A stretch of DNA of 64,000 nucleotides from Spirometra erinaceieuropaei (lineage: Eukaryota > Platyhelminthes > Cestoda > Diphyllobothriidea > Diphyllobothriidae): positions 1,782 through 65,781 of the forward strand of contig CACRXP010001247.1 of NCBI GenBank assembly GCA_902702965.1, given 5' to 3'. Below are positions 24,150 through 34,221 of this stretch, piece after piece. Under the pieces are notes generated by a model. It was not told the origin of the DNA, made no database searches, and worked only from the letters and a program-made list of their open reading frames with translations. The translations under genes were made by a program, and so were the position numbers. Every line of letters starts with the position of its first letter. The first letter of the stretch is position 1.

Positions 24150-25130
24150 ACAATTTTTCGGAATGAGCTACTAAACCTAAAAGAATCGACCTCCCCAGGC
24201 CCTGATGCAATCCCGGCCAAGCTGCTGAAGGGGCTAGCTCCCGAAATGTCCAAGCCGTTAGCCTTGATCTTTCAAACTTCATTTGTTACTGGATGCCCGC
24301 CCTCTGATTGGAAGTCCACTACCATCGCTCCGCATTTTGAGGGCAGAAGTCGTGCGTCTGCGAATAACTACAGGCCAGGGAGCCTTATCTCCATCAGTTG
24401 CAAAATCAGGAGAAGATAATTAAGAAGGCTTTGATGCAGTTTCTCGAGCAGCACCACCTCCTCTCTGATGCACAACACGGCTTTCGAAGTGGTAGGTCCT
24501 GTCTCACCAATCTACTCTTTACGCTCGAACGCTGGACCAAAGCACGTGATAAAGGCAAGCTGGTGCACGCCATCTACATCGACTTCAAAAAGGCTTTCGA
24601 CAGCGTTCCTCATCAACGTCTCTTGTACAAACTGCGCAACGCTGGAATTCGTGGACGCCTTCTTGTATGGATCCAGAACTTTTTGGCTGGACGGTCCCAG
24701 AGAGTGCAGGTCGGGCGTCAACAGTTCTCATATGTAAGCGTGGTGAGTGGCGTCCCACAGGGCTCAGTCTTAGGTCCCACGATATTCCTCGTTTTCATAG
24801 ATGACTGCGTCAAGGACCTAGACTGTGATTCCATCCTGTTTGCCTAGGACATGAAATTGTGGAAAGTTATTCACGATGCGGCAGACGCACACCACCTGCA
24901 AGCAAAGTTGAACAGGCTCGAAGACTGGTCGAAGCGCTGGCTAATGCCCTTCAATATAAGCAAATGTAACTTTCTTCAACTCGTCAGCTTCAGGGCCTCC
25001 AGCCCCAGGACCTACTTTCTAAACGGCACACCACTGCAACAGGTTGACATTCAGAAGGACTTGGGTGTATGGATTACATCTTCACCCAAAACCAACACTG
25101 CACTGTGCGAAGGCGGCTAAATCGGCTACG
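24150..25130 (+). pseudogene. LINE-A reverse transcriptase, copy 1, catalytic Asp replaced by TAG
   Basis: RT blocks in order: STSPGPDAIPAKLLKG; a frameshift near 24410; HGFRSGRSCLTNLLFTLERW; IYIDFKKAFDSVPHQRLLYK (first catalytic Asp); SGVPQGSVLGPTIFLVFIDD; then SILFA-TAG-DMKLW at 24838-24864. The expected sequence there is FADDMKLW, so the first Asp of the catalytic pair is a stop codon (24845-24847). After it come LNRLEDWSKRWLMPFNISKC and VDIQKDLGVWI. The frame then fails again after NTALC (about 25110). The same stop and frameshift occur in copy 2. The enzyme is dead as written. Confidence 0.9.
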
Positions 25131-25672
25131 GCTACATTGCTACTCATTAGGCGAGCCTTTATGGGATTTGACCCTGACTGCTTTTGCAAAATATTTGGCA
25201 CTTACGTGCGGCCTCATCTAGAATATGTCATACAGGCGTGGAGACCTTGGACTGCCAAGGATTATATCGTCTTGGAGAAGGTCCAGAGACGGGCGACCAA
25301 AATGACACAAGGTCTGGAAGCACTGCCCTATGAAACCAGACTGTCAACTCTCAACCTGTTTTCACTTTCCCACAGGCAATTACGTGGTGACCTTATACTA
25401 GCATTTCGCATTATCAACGGCCTAGACTGTTGTTTAGAACCCACTGATTATTTCACTCCAGCTAACAGACCACTTTGCGCGGTCATTCCCTAGAACAACG
25501 CGCCGGGAAAGCAAGGATTAATATACGAGAGTTCTTTTTCAGTAACAGATTGGTTGCAGTGTGGAATGCCCTGTCTACCGATGTTGTAATCTCCTCCTGT
25601 GTGAATTGCTTTAGGCGTAGACTTGACCTGCGTCAAGTTTCCCACTTACCCTCTTCACATCTACTCACATAA
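25044..25672 (+). pseudogene. LINE-A C-terminal region after RT, copy 1
   Basis: After the frameshift the protein continues as HCAKAAKSATATLLLIRRAF, YVRPHLEYVIQAWRPWT, EKVQRRATKMTQGL, RLSTLNLFSLSHRQLRGDLI and DCCLEPTDYF. A further shift at about 25475 leads into FFFSNRLVAVWNALSTDVV to a stop near 25672. This C-terminal block is shared by LINE-A and LINE-B. Its role in the family is not well defined. Confidence 0.8.
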
Positions 25673-25744
25673 CCCGGAACCAACTTATAAAAGTTTATAG
25701 TACTTGCAATTAGTGAGTAACTGTTAATGATCATGCTTTGTCGA

Positions 25745-26630
25745 CTATCTGGCAACGCAACCTTCCAAGCGCATTCTCGATGGCTTTCACTAACTACCAC
25801 TCGGCTACAACGGTAAAACTTGTTTTCCTAGATAGACGTAGAAACCGCCAAAAATGGCTACCAAGTCCATATGCCTTGCGTGACATTTCAGCCGGACAAT
25901 TGTGCAACATTTATTGCCGAAAGTATTGTCTAAAGGAAGCAATGAGTTAGAACATCTAAATGTACACTAAATTTGAGTGAGACAGACGGAATTAACAGAT
26001 CAGTGATCACTCGCCCAAACTTCGTAGAAGCGCTCTCCCATCAGACTTTGTCTGGCGATCTACTGACGCCATTTCCAGAAAACAGCATCAGCACGTGCGG
26101 AGGAGGTCAACTGGCTGTGGCCGCCCTTGGGAGGGGGAAGGCGAAGGTCCAACTTACCTGGATCGGTCAGACCAGCGCACCGTCGCAGTCTCACCTGATC
26201 TGCGCAGGTTCCCGACGTCGCAGGCCCCGTGACCCACTCTGTGCATCGAACACACTTCACCCAGGTAAGTTCTGCTCTGTGATGATTAACGTTGAGTCCA
26301 TAAATGACAGCTGCTTTAGGAACTATGGAGATAAGTACATAATTGAAGATATGGAGATCGCGTAGTCAGACCGGACCACAAAACACAGACGAGAGCTCCC
26401 AATGCCGATATGATTTAGGCAAGCTAAACTTATGAATTAGCATCTGACGTGTCGTGCAGTGATCGTTTGGTCTGTGTTTTAAAGATGAATATCACCGAAT
26501 TCTACTAATTAGTGATAAGTTTTACCTGCACTGGCCTGAAGTGAATTCATCTGAAGCAAGCGTGTTCTCGTCAACCGGTTTCGCGAATCCTGAAATTGCA
26601 GAAAATACATACATCCAGAAATAATGTTTG
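25745..26630. other. Insert in LINE-A copy 1, absent from copy 2
   Basis: Copy 2 runs straight through the sequence that flanks this segment. Both junctions sit in related words (TCGACTATCTGGC on the left, TCGACTAGCCGTC on the right), so a 7-bp TCGACTA duplication is possible. No coding family was recognised; an ORF at 25973-26365 has no known motif. Inside are CTTACCTGG (26153-26161) and its complement CCAGGTAAG (about 26262-26270). No terminal inverted repeats were found. It may be an insertion here or a deletion in copy 2. Confidence 0.55.
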
Positions 26631-26796
26631 CGACGACATCATCGACTAGCCGTCAGCTGTCCGCGATTGTGTACAAAATCCCTTTTTCACCTTCCCACTT
26701 ATCCGTGTTCTTCTCCATCGACCTGTAACTAATAGGGAGTTCAAAGGCGCTGGTCTGTTTTTCCCTTAATAAACTGAAACTGAAAGTGAACCAAAA

Positions 26797-27410
26797 GAAC
26801 ACCTATTGGGAATGCGCGTTGTGCTTTGAATGGTTGACAAATAGTTGTGCTAACCCCTAACCTTAGACATAACCCCTAAATATAACCCTTAATACTAAAC
26901 CCTTACCCTAACCCCCAACCATAACCCCTAATTTTAACCCCAAATTTCAACCCCAGCAATACTGTGTCCATCAGGTGGGACTACCGAACCACATCTTTCT
27001 GAATATTTTCTCATAAAGAGCGTCAAAATGTCCATAAAATAAAATCATGTATTTGCAAGAAAAAAATTGCATCTCTGATAATATCACAGTAAATGATGTC
27101 ATTATAGAATAGTCCTCCCGCTGAAGATATTTTCTGAGTAAAAATTAAAGACAATAAATGAAATCAGCCCGTCTGCCATAGCGATACTCACAAACGCACG
27201 CACTCCGAAGGAGACCAGGAATTCCTAAGAGGAGCAGACAGTTGATAGAGCAGAGTTAGTGTGTTTTTCTTTGAGAAAGTGAAGTTCCAGTACAGGAAAA
27301 TATCTGGGTAGGGGATCTGTACCAGAACCGCATGTATACATATCCCGTTTGGCACCATTCAGCCAGTGTAACCATAATGTGCAGTCAGAAAACATTTCAG
27401 CAGTCTGTTT
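26797..27410. other. Spacer between the two LINE-A copies
   Basis: It separates the two inverted LINE copies. The first part is the CCCTAA-like stretch at 26851-26956. The rest has no recognised content. Confidence 0.6.
26851..26956 (+). repeat. Degenerate telomere-like (CCCTAA)-type repeat
   Basis: Repeated TAACCCCTAA, AACCCTTA, TTACCCTAACC and ATAACCCCTAA words for about 105 bp with irregular spacing. Metazoan and flatworm telomeres are usually TTAGGG repeats, so this may be an eroded interstitial telomeric tract; plain C-rich simple sequence is the alternative. Confidence 0.6.
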
Positions 27411-27632
27411 GACTATTCAGTATCAGTATCAGTTTATTAAGGGAAATATAGGCAAGCGCCTTTGAATTCCCTCTTGGTTACAAGTCGTCGGAGAAAAACA
27501 CTGATAAATGGGAAGGTGAAAAAGGGATTTTGTACATACTCGCGGACAGCTGGCAGCTAGTCGAAAAAGAGTAATCATTAATGGTTACTTACTAATTACA
27601 AGTAGTATAAACACGTATAAGATGGTACCGGG

Positions 27633-28175
27633 TTATGTGAGTGGATGTGGGGGTGGTAATTGGGAAGCTTGACGCAGGTCAAGTCTACACTTGAAGGAGT
27701 TCACACAGGAGGAGGTTACAACATCGGTAGGCAGGGCATTGCAGGCTGAAACCACTCTGCTACTGAAAAAGGACTTTCGTCCATTGGTTCTTGATTTCCC
27801 TGCGCGTAGTTTTAGGGGATGACCGCGCAAAGTGGGCGTGTTAGCTTGGGTGAAATAATCAGTGGGATCTAAACAACAGTCTAGGCCGTTGATGATGCGA
27901 AATGTTAGTATAAGGTCACCACGTAATTGCCTGTGGGAAAGTGAAAACAGGTTGAGAGTTGACAGTCTGGTTTCATAGGGCAGTGCTTCCAGACCTTGTG
28001 TCATTTTGGTCGCCCGTCTCTGGACCTTCTCCAAGACGATATAATCCTTGGCAGTCCAGGGTCTCCACGCCTGTATGGCGTATTCTAGATGAGGTCGCAC
28101 GAAGGTGCCAAATATTTAGGAAAAGCAGTCAGGGTCAAATCCCATAAAGGCTCGCCTAATGAGTAGCAATGTAGC
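27633..28175 (-). pseudogene. LINE-A C-terminal region, copy 2
   Basis: Contains RPHLEYAIQAWRPWT, EKVQRRATKMTQGLEALPYE, FSLSHRQLRGDLILTFRIIN and DCCLDPTDYFTQANTPTLRG, and ends SFFSSRVVSACNALPTDVVT. A stop just before (DCFS-stop-IFGTFV) breaks the upstream link. From about DCCLDPTDYF onward it differs from copy 1 much more than the upstream part does. Confidence 0.85.
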
Positions 28176-28185
28176 CGTAGCCGAT

Positions 28186-29061
28186 TTAGCCGCCTTCGCA
28201 CAGTGCAGTGTTGGTTTTGGGTGAAGATGTAATCCATACACCCAAGTCCTTCTGAATGTCAACCTGTTGCAGTGGTGTGCCGTTTAGAAAGTAGGTCCCG
28301 GGGCTGGGGGCTCTGAAGCCGCCGAGTTGAAGAAAGTTACATTTGCTTATATTGAAGGGCATTAGCCAGCGCTTCGACCAGTCTTCGAGCCTGTTCAACT
28401 TTGCTTGCAGGTGGTGTGCGTCTGCCGCATCGTGAATAACTTTCCACAATTTCATGTCCTAGGCAAACAGGATGGAATCACAGTCTAGGTCCTTGACGCA
28501 GTCATCTATGAAAACGAGGAATATCGTGGGACCTAAGACTGAGCCCTGTGGGACGCCACTCACCACGCTTACATATGAGAACTGTTGACGCCCGACCTGC
28601 ACTCTCTGGGACCGTCCAGCCAAAAAGTTCTGGATCCATACAAGAAGGCGTCCACGAATTCCAGCGTTGCGCAGTTTGTACAAGAGACGTTGATGAGGAA
28701 CGCTGTCGAAAGCCTTTTTGAAGTCGATGTAGATGGCGTGCACCAGCTTGCCTTTATCACGTGCTTTGGTCCAGCGTTCGAGCGTAAAGAGTAGATTGGT
28801 GAGACAGGACCTACCACTTCGAAAACCGTGTTGTGCATCAGAGAGGAGGTGGTGCTGCTCGAGAAACTGCATCAAAGCCTTCTTAATTATCTCCTCCCTG
28901 ATTTTGCAACAGATGGAGGTAAGACTCACTGGCCTGTAGTTATTCGCAGACGCACGACTTCTGCCCTCAAAATGCGGAGTGATGGTAGTGGACTTCCAAT
29001 CAGAGGGCAGGCATCCAGTAACAAATGAAGTTTGGAAGATCAAGGCTAACGGCTTGGACAT
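28186..29061 (-). pseudogene. LINE-A reverse transcriptase, copy 2, same TAG and frameshift as copy 1
   Basis: MSKPLALIFQTSFVTGCLPS, NNYRPVSLTSICCKI, HGFRSGRSCLTNLL, IYIDFKKAFDSVPHQ and SGVPQGSVLGPTIF follow without the frameshift that copy 1 has near 24410. The frame then meets TAG (28456-28458) in place of the first Asp of FADD and continues DMKLWKVIHDAAD. It ends after NTALCEGG at 28186, exactly as copy 1. The protein from EEIIKKALMQF to SILFA is almost identical to copy 1. Confidence 0.9.
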
Positions 29062-29284
29062 TTCTGGAGCTAGCCCCTTAGCAGCTTGGCCGGGATTGCA
29101 TCAGGGCCTGGGGAGGTCGATTCTTTTAGGTTTAGTAGCTCATCCCGAAAAATTGTTATGGTGAAGAAGACGGCTTCGAGGGTAGGCGTTTCATCGTCTT
29201 CATAAGCGGGTGAGGAATTATTACTGGAAAGGCGAAGTTCTCCCCTTGTTCTCATTGCTTTTGTATTGCGTACGAAATTGTAGG

Positions 29285-29760
29285 TGACAATTTGACCCTC
29301 GCATCCGACGATGTCCGCCGTCTGCTCCACAGTGAGGGGGGGGGAGGCACGGTAACTTGCACGTTAATTAGTTTATAGCGAGAGTAGACTTGCGCAACAT
29401 CTAATGCGCTCTCTCCACCCCACCCCTCTGGCCTGCACCCGCGGTCAAGGCTTAGACAAGAAGATCGGAGGCGGAAAAGGGCGCAGGTGGCTGGCACGGC
29501 CGGACCCACGCATAGGTTTACCGCCACAGGCTCTCAAAAAAACACATGATCAGGATTTTAACCAACAAAAACACAACAGCGGGTCGGAAAGCGGAGGAGG
29601 ACCGGGCAGCTATTCTCACGACCTGTATACCCAGCGGAATTTCAAGCACCTCTACCGACAGGGAACCAGGAGCCAGCGAACTGGCAGGGCACATCAGACT
29701 GTCGGGGCTATGGTTTGGTGCATCGTGGCATAACATTGATGAAATTGAAGGTAATGAAGT
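29285..29760 (+). repeat. R1 dispersed repeat, uninterrupted copy
   Basis: Starts near GACCCTCGCATCCGACGATG and continues through a GGAGGCACGGTAACTTGCACG segment, a CGCTCTCTCC.CC segment, a GTCAAG..AAGA segment and an AACCAACAAAAACACAACA segment. It ends in TGGTTTGGTGCATCGTGGCATAACATTG. The same order is seen in the two composite blocks (34222 and 40831), where a foldback element splits it. Overlapping ORFs on both strands have no family resemblance. Confidence 0.7.
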
Positions 29761-30004
29761 CATGTGTGTGTGTGTGCCCTCAAAACGGGCCACGTGTTAG
29801 ATGCGCTGGACCAACACGGGGGCCACATCGGACTTTGGCAGGCGTTATCTGTGCGCAATAACAAATGCCAACATTCCCGGGGTGCGCTGGCGGACCCTGT
29901 TGTCGGCATTCGTCGCACAACTGGACCACTGCCACCACCCCATTGTTTTGCGGTCAAAATCCTGGTCATTTGTGTGTGGACCAGGAGGTGTGGTGGAACG
30001 CCTA

Positions 30005-30150
30005 GGTGAGGATCCGTCCGAGCCATCCACCTGCGGCCTCCCTCGTCTCCGGTCTTCTTGACTCTGTCTTGACACCGGGCCCAGGCGGGGAAGGAGGAGA
30101 GAGTGTAGGTAGATGCTACGCAAGTCTACTGGCACTATAAACCCCTGCGT
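30005..30150 (-). repeat. R1 dispersed repeat, partial inverted copy
   Basis: The reverse complement shows TAGCATCTACCTACACTCTC, GCCCGGTGTCAAGACAGAGT and CAAGAAGACCGGAGACGAGG, the central part of R1. Confidence 0.65.
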
Positions 30151-30227
30151 AAGTCACCGTCCCTGCTTCCACAATGCAGTCTGTGGGGCACACGGTGGTC
30201 ATCGTCGGAATCGACGGACGAACTGTC

Positions 30228-30250
30228 GTGTGTGTGTGTGTGTGTGTGTG
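30228..30250 (+). repeat. (TG)n microsatellite
   Basis: Eleven TG dinucleotides without interruption. Confidence 0.9.
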
Positions 30251-30439
30251 GCAAAGTCCAGTGTATCCTCGGCGCCATGCTAAAGTATCAGCTCATATTA
30301 GTTTTGAACTACTTTAACATCAGAACCCTCAAAAAAACGATTTCAGTGATCAGCTGATAGACCGGAGAATTCACCAGAGTCCACCTAGTTCTACTTACAG
30401 AACTCAAACCGTATGCTGTTTCTTCGCAGCAACTACCCG

Positions 30440-31120
30440 TTTTTTGTCTCATCACCTGACACCCACTCGCGAGAAATGTTTTCGGTCACTTACCGGATCT
30501 GCTGCAATTGCAGAAAAGGAACCTACGTCGAATAAACTGGGGGACTGCTTCGGATGCCAATCGCTGAACATGTGACAGAATTGCGGAGAAATAACGTCAA
30601 CGCTCAAGTCGCGGCCCATTAGATGAAACCCGGCTACACATTAAAGTTCGATGAGACCGAAATTCTAACGAGAGGTAACATTCGCGTGGGCAGGGAGTTA
30701 CTCGAGTCATAGTGTACAAGACCGCAGTCTGTCAGGTAGTGCAAGGACCTCCCACCCCATATTCGGCGATGAGACTTTGTTTGGCCATATTAATAAGCCA
30801 CTCGGCGAGTGCGCAGACCGGTGAGCCAGGCGACTGAGCAATCTTCGCGCCAACCTCCAGCACGGGTGGTGAAATTTCAGCAATGACTCGCATGTCGGCC
30901 ATCAAGACGTTAGCAACCACCCTCGATGAAGGAGGGAGACGTTTCTTGTCGTCTGTATGCGGTGGCCCAGCGACTGCATCCTACAAATACTGCATCCTCC
31001 TGTGTATATGTATCTGATGCTGTCTCTGGATATAGATTCGAGCGTGAATCTAAAACGTGGGGCGAATGCCGTTCTTGTTACAGCAACTGCATCTACTCCT
31101 CATGCCCACTTTCCCTTGGC
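30440..31120 (+). pseudogene. Penelope-like element 3' relic (GIY-YIG, strongly decayed)
   Basis: One frame at about 30490-30625 reads YRICCNCRKGTYVE, a stop, TGGLLRMPIAEHVTELRRNN, then VNAQVAAH. This is the GIY-YIG core of the PLE family seen at 20735, with stops. A tail of about 300 bp and a degenerate hammerhead-like segment at about 31023-31065 follow (CTGGATATAGATTCGAGCG, GAATCTAAAACGTGG). The order GIY-YIG, tail, TACAAATA word, ribozyme-like motif is the same as at 20605-21380. Confidence 0.7.
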
Positions 31121-31139
31121 GTTGCGGGTTGCTAGCTGC

Positions 31140-33295
31140 GAAATGTTTGTTAGTATGGTATGCTGTTAGTATGGTATCACCTTACCCTAAAGTATACTGC
31201 TAGCTGCCTATCGGCAGTTAATGAATATTATGCGGTTACGTTTCAAGCAGAATTATGCTTTTAGTATCTCATGTTTTAGTTTCTCATATAAAAGCTTACT
31301 TGGTTCCTTTCGTCCAAAGGCCATTCTACGAGTGACTCATAAGTCACAGTCCCTCGGCACCTTTTCTCTTAACCGCTGTGTGATCAGATGCCTGAATGCA
31401 GCAGTTACTGAATTCAGGCTCTCACCTTGTCAATAACTACAAGAGGATGAGTGTATTTAGCCGCGGAGTTCCCAGAAATGACCTCACTCCCCCTTCTCAC
31501 TCTTAAGCACAGTCCACAGTCCGAACCGGTCAACTAGGTGATGAAGAGGTTAGGTGCGAGTGGCTGACAGACGTAGAGGATCCGTCTGCGCGTGCCACAC
31601 ACGACACAGCCCTTCCCACAACACACCGGATATTCATACAAAGGGCTGAGCAGCTCGGGTCCCACACGCGTGGGGATGCCATAAAGGCCGAATGGCACGC
31701 ATCCCACCCAGGTTAGAGACGCCTAGTCCATGTCTGTGGTTAGCCATTCTCACGACCGGGGAATTATTGAAGAAGTGAGGACCTGACTTCAAAGTTTTTG
31801 TTGGCAACGGCGAAGATAAAGGACGCACAGAAGTGTTTGAGTCACAAGAGGTTTACACTTTTGTAATGCGCCCTTCATTCGGCACTTTCCCAAACAGAAC
31901 TTTATCCGAGAGAGTAGAGGAGGAACTAGCCACTTTTGTCAAAGGGAGCATGCATTTTGCTAAAAGCATCATAATTCCAGTTCAACATTTTGGTATTCAA
32001 AATTTGGCCATGTGATGCTCAAAGGGGCCGGGCAAAAACAAAGCCTATGATACGCAGATGGATATCTTATTTTGTCAAGTAAATAAAAATGCACATCGTC
32101 AAAGTCCCATCCTCTTCCCCATCATTTTAACTGTATTTGCAGACGTACGTAAAATCGAAGACGAAGAAAATAATGAAAACGGGAGCTTCTGGGGGAAGAA
32201 TAAATAAAACTCCTAAATCTCATTGGTGAATCCCCTTGCTTTTTTCTAGAGTAAATACGCTTTGTTATAGCTAGGGCCGGCCGCAGCCAAAATGCATACC
32301 TTAACGTTGCGCAGTTGGTTAATTATAACAAACTCCACTTCCAAGATCTCGTGGATACAAACACAGCTGTATCACAGTCATCCCGCAGAATATCTACGCT
32401 CTTATGAGCGTGTTTATCACAGCAAAAAGGAGACATGTAGAGCATCCACTCTGGAAATTTCGTAACAGCCTGCGAATGCTAACATTGCTCATGCACAATA
32501 AGCAACCAGCTTAAGAACACTTTCGATCAGGTCGCAGGCAGCAGGTAGAAGCATCGAATAAACGCCACCCTACGGTCAATCCGAATTCTTAGGAGGGCTT
32601 CACCTCAATTCAGACGCACTATTTTTCGACCGCAACCGGTAGAGCAATGGGCCCGTGGTTCAGAAGTAGAGGGCCGGCTTCAATGGTACATAGTGACAAA
32701 AGGGTCCGGACCAGAATTCCAGGCTATCCAAACCCGGGGCTGGGGGGGGGGGCTTGCAATAATTCAGAAGCGGCCGTCCCTGTCTACATTAACAAGACAT
32801 GGAAGTTGTGTATCGTCTCTTAAAATATGCTCACATCAGCCTAGCTTGGCCTTTGCTGGGGCACGCGTAATTAGTTTACTCAGCAAAAGTCTGTCGAATC
32901 CTACATTGCAGGCTTTAAGAAAGAGAGAGAGGAATTCGCTTTATTTAGAAATTATTAATTCAACATTTTCATCAAGGATGGGCTCCACTTACTGCAGACA
33001 GAAAATAAGTTAATAAATTACTCAAGAGCCAAAAGGCTTTACACACAAAGGAACGAATATTATGGCGAAAGTTCGAGTCTTAGCTTCTGTATTCCTGCCT
33101 CTTCGCACGTTAGATAGCGCGCCAAGAACGACAATACTGAATGTTGATATGTCGGTGTACGACAAGAGGTAAGTCTAAAACCACGGTGCATGGGACGGAA
33201 AGACTTCTCAGATGTTTGTTTAGAATGCAGTGGATGAGCAATTTCATGCAGAATTCGATCAGCAAATTACTTGACCGTTTTGTAATGTTGTTGCA
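31140..33295. other. Unannotated stretch
   Basis: Small ORFs (31221-31436, 31634-31828, 31833-32015, 32693-33013) have no recognised motifs. A short poly-G run lies at about 32740-32752. A weak R1-like segment may exist near 31550-31620, too diverged to call. Confidence 0.5.
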
Positions 33296-33299
33296 GGTT

Positions 33300-34215
33300 A
33301 ATATCGACTGAAGAGAGATAAAAAACACCAGCAGCAGAAGAGAACATTCGGAGGACTCATTTAAAATCAACAGATCTTTTTAAGCGAAGCAGGAACACTG
33401 ACAGGAGAACAATATAGAATAAGAGGAAGAATGCAGGCATATACGAATCGCCAGATAAAGAGATGAGGTGTGTGGGAGGAACGTAGACAACGAATATAAT
33501 AAAGATGTTTACAAACTTTAGTGAAAAGGGACTCAATATGGAGTGCGAATGAAAGATTTTGTGACACAATAACGCCAAGATACCTGAAAGAGGACACCTC
33601 GTTAGGAGGGGTGTCTAAGTATTCAGAACTAGAAGAGGAAAGCACATCGAACTGATTTTGATTGTTCAGTAGGAGACCATTTTCCTACGACCATACTGAG
33701 ACATGGTCAAGACCATCCTTCAGGGACTGGAGATATGTCTGACCTTTGAGAGTGTGTCCGACAACCACATCATCGGCACACTTAATTAATAGACGGTCAT
33801 TTTGGGATTGTAGATCCTCAGTGTGAAGGGAAACGATGTGAGGGGATAAAATGGAACCTTGAAGAGCTCCACAGTCATGGGGAAGGACTGTCAACTTCCG
33901 CTTGCCGGATTGGACACTTTGAGTGCGGGAGGTAAATAATCGCCATGCCAAGAAACAACCCAGCCTAGAGGGCCGCACGCGGATGTTTCAGTAAGGCGAA
34001 AATGGCAGGGAATGGTATTGAAGGTGGAGGGGTAGTCAAGAAAAGCACATGTGTACGCACGGAAACCCTTATCTAGTTTTCTTGGGGCAGATTAAACGGC
34101 AAGAGCAGCAGCATCTAAGGTACTAAGCTTGGCTTTATATGCTAATTGTAAAGGGTCGGAAAAACTGGAAAAGAATGGCTTTATAATATCTATGGCAAGG
34201 TAATTGGACGAAATA
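33300..34215 (-). pseudogene. LINE-C relic: non-LTR reverse transcriptase of a second clade
   Basis: On the minus strand: DIIKPFFSSFSDPLQLAYKA then STLDAAALAV (34200-34090); LDKGFRAYTCAFLDYPSTFN then TIP (34075-34010), matching the FLDYSSAFNTIP block of L2/Rex/CR1-like RTs; LPHDCGALQGSILSPHIVSL then HTEDLQS (33900-33800); CADDVVVGHTLKG (about 33765), with both catalytic Asp kept; and NEVSSFRYLGVIVSQNLSFA then HIESLFTK (33615-33520). Frameshifts separate these. LINE-C differs clearly from LINE-A and -B in these blocks. Endonuclease not seen. Confidence 0.85.
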
Positions 34216-34221
34216 TAAATT

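Larger units (their letters stand above)
22890..26797 (+). mobile_element. LINE-A copy 1 (CR1/Jockey-type non-LTR retrotransposon), broken
   Basis: The longest LINE in the window: apurinic-like endonuclease (22925-23500), linker, reverse transcriptase (24150-24900) and C-terminal region to 25672, then 3' UTR. The 3' UTR is interrupted at about 25745-26630 by sequence absent from copy 2. The element ends at about 26797 in AATAAACTGAAACTGAAAG. At least five frameshifts or stops break it. Copy 2 lies tail-to-tail at 27411-29212. Confidence 0.85.
27411..29212 (-). mobile_element. LINE-A copy 2, 5'-truncated, inverted relative to copy 1
   Basis: On the minus strand it runs from a 5' truncation at about 29212 (just before the linker-RT boundary) to the 3' end at about 27411, where AATAAACTGATACTGATAC closes it. 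No endonuclease is present. Coding pieces lie at 29070-29212, 28459-29061, 28186-28455 and 27633-28100. The 3' UTR is uninterrupted, in contrast to copy 1. Confidence 0.9.

Noticed and set aside
24845..24847. Programmed read-through of TAG in the LINE-A RT
   Set aside because: The stop replaces a catalytic Asp; read-through would insert a different residue, and further frameshifts break both copies anyway.
26153..26270. U1 snRNA or spliced-leader RNA gene, because of CTTACCTGG and CCAGGTAAG
   Set aside because: Apart from those nine bases nothing matches U1 (no downstream conserved loops or Sm site seen), and no known leader sequence could be matched.
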